Assembly (NCBI GenBank): GCA_030549495.1 | Contig: JAUIRK010000979.1 | Location: 139,001-203,000, forward strand | Length of the DNA stretch: 64,000 nt | Origin: Nectonema munidae | Lineage: Eukaryota > Nematomorpha > Nectonematoida > Nectonematidae | Direction: 5' to 3' | In this document: positions 59,801-64,000 of the stretch, piece by piece | How positions within the stretch are numbered: the first letter of the stretch is position 1 | How the letters are laid out: every line of letters starts with the position of its first letter | Translations under genes and position numbers: made by a program | The notes under the pieces: model-generated | The model's database searches: none | What the model was told of the DNA's origin: nothing | Seen by the model: only the letters and a program-made list of their open reading frames with translations

Positions 59801-62800
59801 TTTCAAATGTAAATATCAATAAATTAAAAATAAGAATGAGTACAAATTGTATAATAACAACTTCTTTCATATTTGTTTAAGATTTTATCTAACTTCAATT
59901 TGGTCCATAAAATTCTATGAAAGACGATGTAGATCAGAAAGTAAATATGATTAAAGATAAAACTATACTTATTCAATGTAAAAACTTTCTCTATAAGCAA
60001 AATGTTTTGATCAACACTAGAATCCCTTTATTTGGGTCTCATTACTAGATGTAGAGGCACAAAACACAGACCCGCATTCCACAAATAAATTTAAGCATTA
60101 AATAAACGCAGAATATAGCAGCATTAAAACACGTGTCATCAGTAGGTTAGTTTAATTATCTTTTGAATTACTTAATAAAATGAAATTTAATTTTTGTCAT
60201 TAATTAAACATGTTTACGTATTCCAGTAGAAAAATTAACCCTGTTAAATTTATTTCGAGCGAAACTACAACTAAGTAATTCACTCTACAATAAATAATAA
60301 TGGAAGAATAAGAGAGCATTAGTTCAAAATGTCGGCATAGCTTGCAAATGAAGAAAACAAATAGGTTTTGAGATTTTTCCGGGAAACATGCATATCCTTG
60401 ATTTTTCTCCAATGCAAGGGTAAAGGAGTCCATGACTTCGGAGCATTTTGAAGAAAGTAACCTCTTTGAGAAGACATTTTCAGGTACAGTCTTGAGTTTA
60501 GTTCCCTTTTTTCAGCCAAGTAAGGAGAGGCGTTAAATTTTACACACTTAAAATTAAAAGCAAAACTTTGAAACATTTTCTTATTTCGACTTTAAGCGAG
60601 TGAAGTTCGAGCAACCCATTGCCCATGCTCTCATGTTTTTTAATGTCAAGAATCATACGTGTGCAAGAATTTTGAAGTAATTCAATATTTTGGGTGTTTG
60701 ATACTTGCATATTCCAAAAAGCAAAGAATTGCAATAATAATGCAATTTACTCATTATAAAAGAATCAACTAACGTTTTCAAAGATCTTTAGTTAAGAATT
60801 TCTTTATTTTGGCAATATTTCTAAGAAATGTATAGCCGCTTTTTAGAATAGCATTAATGAAACTATCAAAGCAAACGTCAAGTATAAAATTTTTATCAAG
60901 TATAGGAATAACTCTCTTTTCAATGAGAAGATATCTTTGTTGTGAGAAGGAGAAGAAAAAATGATTATTTTAGTCTTTCCATTATCAACGTTAGGGCTAA
61001 AACTTTGCAAAAATAACTCAAGTATATAAAAAAAAAATGGGAATTAAATGATCAAGCATATACTTTTGAAATTTGATATCAAAATAATTAACAACAAATA
61101 AATCATCAGCATAAGCATATACTTTGAACCAATTGTCTTCAATAAATCCAAATGGATTTCTATACATTATTTTTTCATTCGTTTGAGATTTGATGTTATG
61201 GAAAAGTTAAATTTTTTAAGTTTACTGACTCAAAGAACTTGAAAAAAGTTGTCAAAAAAGCTAAAATTTAAATAAAATAACCTAAGAGTATTTTTAAGCG
61301 TAAAAAAAACTTTATTGACTTATGCAGTTCTGGTTAAAAGACTTAAAGAAAACATCACAATTATAAAATAAATATCTCAAATAAAGAACTCACTTCATAG
61401 CAACGATCGAAAATAAAAAGAGTTCAGGTATAGAATAAGGTAGTAAAAATTCAAGACTAATGCTCAATCCTCCTAACCGTCACGCCAGATGTTACCATGG
61501 AAACAAGAATGCGAATTGGTTTAAATTTAGGGAGTTATTTTCAGAGTGTAGGTAGATGTGAACAAAATCAAATTACAGATTCGATCAGAGAAATAACTAC
61601 ACTTTGGTTTGTGCAAGAATCGTGAGTGGCATGCATTGAGAACACGGTTACAGCAACGTTTCAATAAAAACTTGGCAAAAATGTTTACGTTATTTTTAAT
61701 CACAATCCTTTGCTTAGCACCTTCATCAATTCCAGGCAAAGCAAGGGGAGTTGCAGTGGGATTCACTGATCCGCCATCAATCAATGGAGGGGTATTGTGA
61801 GTAGAATGGGAAAGATGGGAGAATATGTTATTTGTGAAGTTGGGGTTGAAATGAATCTGTTGATTCGTTGTGGCTACAGCCTTTGCATTTTTATTAAAAG
61901 AGATGGAAAAAGTTTTGATGGGGTTTTCAATGTTCTTCTTGATGAATTTAGTGAGTGAAGCATTCAACTTCGTGGAATCATTACCCGAAGAGGGGGTGTC
62001 GTTATTAAGCGTTGAATTCTTAAATGAGCATGATCAAAAGTTTAGACAGAAAAAAGAAAAGTGAATTGGCAATTGCTTTAAACAAAACCAAAAAGTAAAA
62101 AATTAAAAGCTTCAGAGAAGGATTTAGGAGCTTTATAAATCAAGTTGACAACAAAATAAATTTTAATCAAAAATAAGTCTCTACTAGCTAACATTACCCC
62201 ATTTTTATTCCATGATAGTTGGAGCTCATAAAAATGGCATATATCTAATCAGATTGAGGCTTTATGACTATGATATTTTCGTAGCGAAATTGTGAGGTCA
62301 CCAACCTCAAAAACCGTAAAGGGGCCAATACAACAGGTAAATAACCAAAAGTAAGCCTAAAGGTAAAAAATCAGTAGCATAAACCCAGGAAGTAGGTCGA
62401 TCAGGTAAGGCATAATAAAAGAGTCCTGTTTCATCCCAATTTGTCGAGATGTTTTTTGAATCGTGTTCATGACAAATTTCCCCTTGATCTTCGTCTCCAG
62501 TCAACAGCAACAAATCCCTGCCAATCTTTCCAAAACCGATATTGTGGAAAAAAATGCATCATTAGGGTTGACATTTACAATACTGTTAAAGCTTATTTGA
62601 TTAATCTTATTTTTTGAAAAGTACTTTTTCTCCACCCTTTAATTGTTTCCATATATACAGACACATATATTGAAATATTAAATTTAAGAAATTAGAGAAA
62701 CGTTGGCGTTTGATGCAAAAAGAAGTGGCGTGGATGATGATGATGATTGTGGCGGAAATTTAACTGGTAAAGAAGATTCATTCATCTTTTCTTTGGAGCG

Positions 62801-62939
62801 TAAAAGAGTGGAATTAGTGGGGGAAGAATTATTCTCTTTACTCTTCTCCAAACCTAAAAAATTAAAAATGGCAAAAACATCCATATACTATACGATCTCC
62901 AGTTTCCTCGCACTCTTTTGTAATTTCGCTATATTTCAT
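53833..62939 (-). CDS. Unnamed multi-exon host gene, Ser/Lys-rich protein (495 aa model)
   Basis: I do not recognise this protein. Model exons: 62939-62894, 62853-62702, 62018-61689, 59343-58914, 56695-56367, 54370-54318, 53980-53833. All borders are GT/AG, the phases agree at every join, and the total is 1488 bases (496 codons including TGA). An in-frame TAA lies just before the start ATG. The product is low-complexity and hydrophilic: Ser/Asn-rich N-terminal half, DIVYKGCPPPPSHLKDLVNV near the middle, a strongly basic Lys/Arg/Ser region (KKSKKYKNSAERKKRKRASS) that looks like a nuclear localisation signal, two EDELNLRK/EEVNLRK motifs, and a helical C-terminus (LPNLKNTFEMIENNCLEEIH). Likely nuclear, by inference only. 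Weak points: the donor at 62701 (AAC|GTTTCT) and the 40-base first intron. Extra small exons cannot be excluded. Confidence 0.6.
54735..54775. repeat. Orphan Tc1/mariner-like end
   Basis: TA followed by CAGTGAGGTATAAAAATATT and AGACACATG resembles a Tc1-type tip. No inverted partner or transposase was found. Confidence 0.35.
56368..58913. other. Intronic and flanking sequence of the unnamed gene
   Basis: Apart from coding exon 56695-56367 and the SINE copy at 58350-58470, nothing else is supported here. The stretch 58750-58870 is less AT-rich but unrecognised. Confidence 0.35.
58350..58470 (-). repeat. tRNA-derived SINE, copy 4 (divergent)
   Basis: Inverse copy with GTTTTCATGGAGAAAGAGAC, ACAATTGCGCC, GGTTGATGCGAGATTCGATC and CGTACTCACGCC. 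Alignable to the copy at 33877-34026 along the whole tRNA-like head but with many differences, so it is an old insertion in an intron. Confidence 0.65.
60200..61200 (-). pseudogene. LINE reverse transcriptase C-terminal relic
   Basis: Minus strand: WFKVYAYADDLFVVNYF near 61130 holds the catalytic YADD box. Further on come NIELLQNSCTRMILDIKKHE then LLELHSLKVEIRKCFKVLLL (60680-60560), and SPYLAEKRELNSR with NAPKSWTPLPLHWRKIKDMH and RKNLKTYLFSSFAS (60540-60330). The order YADD, LQN-A-R-I, L-ELHWLPV, APKLWNSLP is typical of the CR1/L2-like LINE C-terminus. It lies in an intron of the unnamed gene and is broken by several stops and shifts. Confidence 0.72.
62300..62520 (-). pseudogene. Tigger-like transposase fragment
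   Basis: Reads STNWDETGLFYYALPDRPTS, matching the ADETGLFYR-LPDRT motif around the first catalytic Asp of Tigger transposases. About 60 codons of similarity only. It lies in an intron of the unnamed gene. Confidence 0.5.
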
Positions 62940-64000
62940 TGCACCTTAGTTAAAAACCCTTTCCTTTTGCAATTCCGGTTTTTTGCCGTCTTGAAAAGAG
63001 GGAAGTAGTAATGACATATCAAAGAAAATTTGTATAATGGTGCACCGGACAATAGGTAAGGTGGATTGATCTCCCTGGAACTCCCTTGCGATATTTAAGT
63101 GTATACACTCTATTCCCCTTACAACAATAGTCGATCCAATTCTTAGAGTCTGGGAACGGGACTGTTTGTTGCCATCATCTTTTTAGAGAGCAGGATAACT
63201 CATCGCTCTGGCCACGTGCACACATGTGCCTACCATTAATATCTTTGTGCGCGTAAAATATAAATAGTGGCAGGTGAATATATTCTTTAGGCTATATCTA
63301 TTTATTTCACCTTGTTGAAATTATTAGGGAGATTTTGTTACACTTAGTATTCTTATTTTGTATACCTATAGTATATAGTTATATACCTGCAGTCTCGTCA
63401 ATCAGGATTAGCCCCCTGAAACTGCCCTAAAATTCTTATAGTCCTGGCCCCATTAAAATCAGTTTTGCCAAGTCCCGTGTGACGGGCTGTATAACTGTAT
63501 TATTCACTAAGTGTTTACGAACTCTTAGGCGGCGCGCAGAAATTAACATTCCCCTAGACGACACTTATTCTACGTAGGCCAGTGGGTGGGGGAATGGGGA
63601 TGTAATAAATAGATAGGTTGATATATTCCAACATAACTAACAGTATCTAAGTACAGTGCTGGATGAGCACCTCTTTCCCAAAATATTTCACCTGTTTAAG
63701 CTCATCATCGCTGTGCCTCCACTTCATGTTACACGTTTCATCGCTTCTCGTAATTTTTTTTATAGAATAAATAAGATATAAAAATAAAGATTCTTTTTTT
63801 AGACAATCTTATTTTCAATATTTTCGGCTCCGCCAATTTAGTGATGAAAAGGAGAACTTTATTTGATTTTACTAATTTTGAATTTATTGCTGGTACCTTG
63901 TGCTGGAGCAAACAATAATAAAAAGTTTCAATTTTTGAAACTTTATTTAAAAAATGACATTATATTTATTGAAAACAAAATCGCTAAAGAAAACTATTGT
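62940..64000. other. No gene supported; 5' flank of the unnamed gene
   Basis: The stretch 63010-63600 is visibly less AT-rich than the rest of the window but gives no open frame, repeat pair or element end I recognise. It may include the promoter and 5' untranslated region of the minus-strand gene that starts at 62939. Confidence 0.35.

Overview
The window is AT-rich animal nuclear DNA. The host genes are eukaryotic and split by GT-AG introns (PCYT2, SSRP1, and one multi-exon gene I cannot name). The rest is mostly broken DNA transposons and LINEs of families common in invertebrates. Short introns (40-50 bases) and the mixture of piggyBac, Tigger/pogo, hAT, R1-like and CR1/Jockey-like elements fit an arthropod. 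A copepod is possible, but that is a guess and the sequence does not prove it. I recognise no CRISPR array, no rRNA, and no LTR-retrovirus-like or Polinton-type genes.

Layout. 1-2.98 kb: no gene seen. 2.98-11.2 kb: three piggyBac-type elements side by side. The middle one (6345-8498) looks whole, with perfect terminal inverted repeats, TTAA flanks and an uninterrupted 543-codon transposase; its neighbours are decayed and belong to a different terminal-repeat family. 11.76-22.58 kb (minus strand): the first four coding exons of PCYT2 (CTP:phosphoethanolamine cytidylyltransferase), found by conserved peptide and by matching splice phases. Its introns hold an RTE-type LINE tail, tRNA-derived SINE copies, another piggyBac relic and a strange homopolymer-rich stretch. 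The piggyBac cluster would lie in the next intron if the remaining exons are to the left of the window.

22.8-27.0 kb: a hAT-type MITE, then a Tigger/pogo relic with a younger hAT relic inserted in it (perfect 8-base target duplication). 28.3-32.5 kb: a nearly full-length but broken R1-like LINE with endonuclease, reverse transcriptase and RNase H regions. 33.9-43.3 kb: SINE, piggyBac relic, several MITEs, a minisatellite, a DUF4371/TTF-type hAT relic, a LINE tail and a 155-base MITE. 43.5-45.5 kb (minus): a full-length intronless SSRP1 (FACT subunit). 45.9-51.8 kb: a Tigger relic, a CR1/Jockey-like LINE relic, a second homopolymer-rich stretch, a Tigger 5' fragment and a long inverted repeat.

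53.6-62.94 kb (minus): a seven-exon host gene model of 495 codons, Ser/Lys-rich, whose exon phases all agree. I cannot assign its function. Its introns hold a LINE relic, a Tigger fragment, a SINE copy and a Tc1-like end. 63-64 kb: no gene seen.

The two recognised host genes act independently: PCYT2 in the CDP-ethanolamine branch of phosphatidylethanolamine synthesis, SSRP1 in nucleosome reorganisation with SPT16. The rest is a record of successive transposon insertions.
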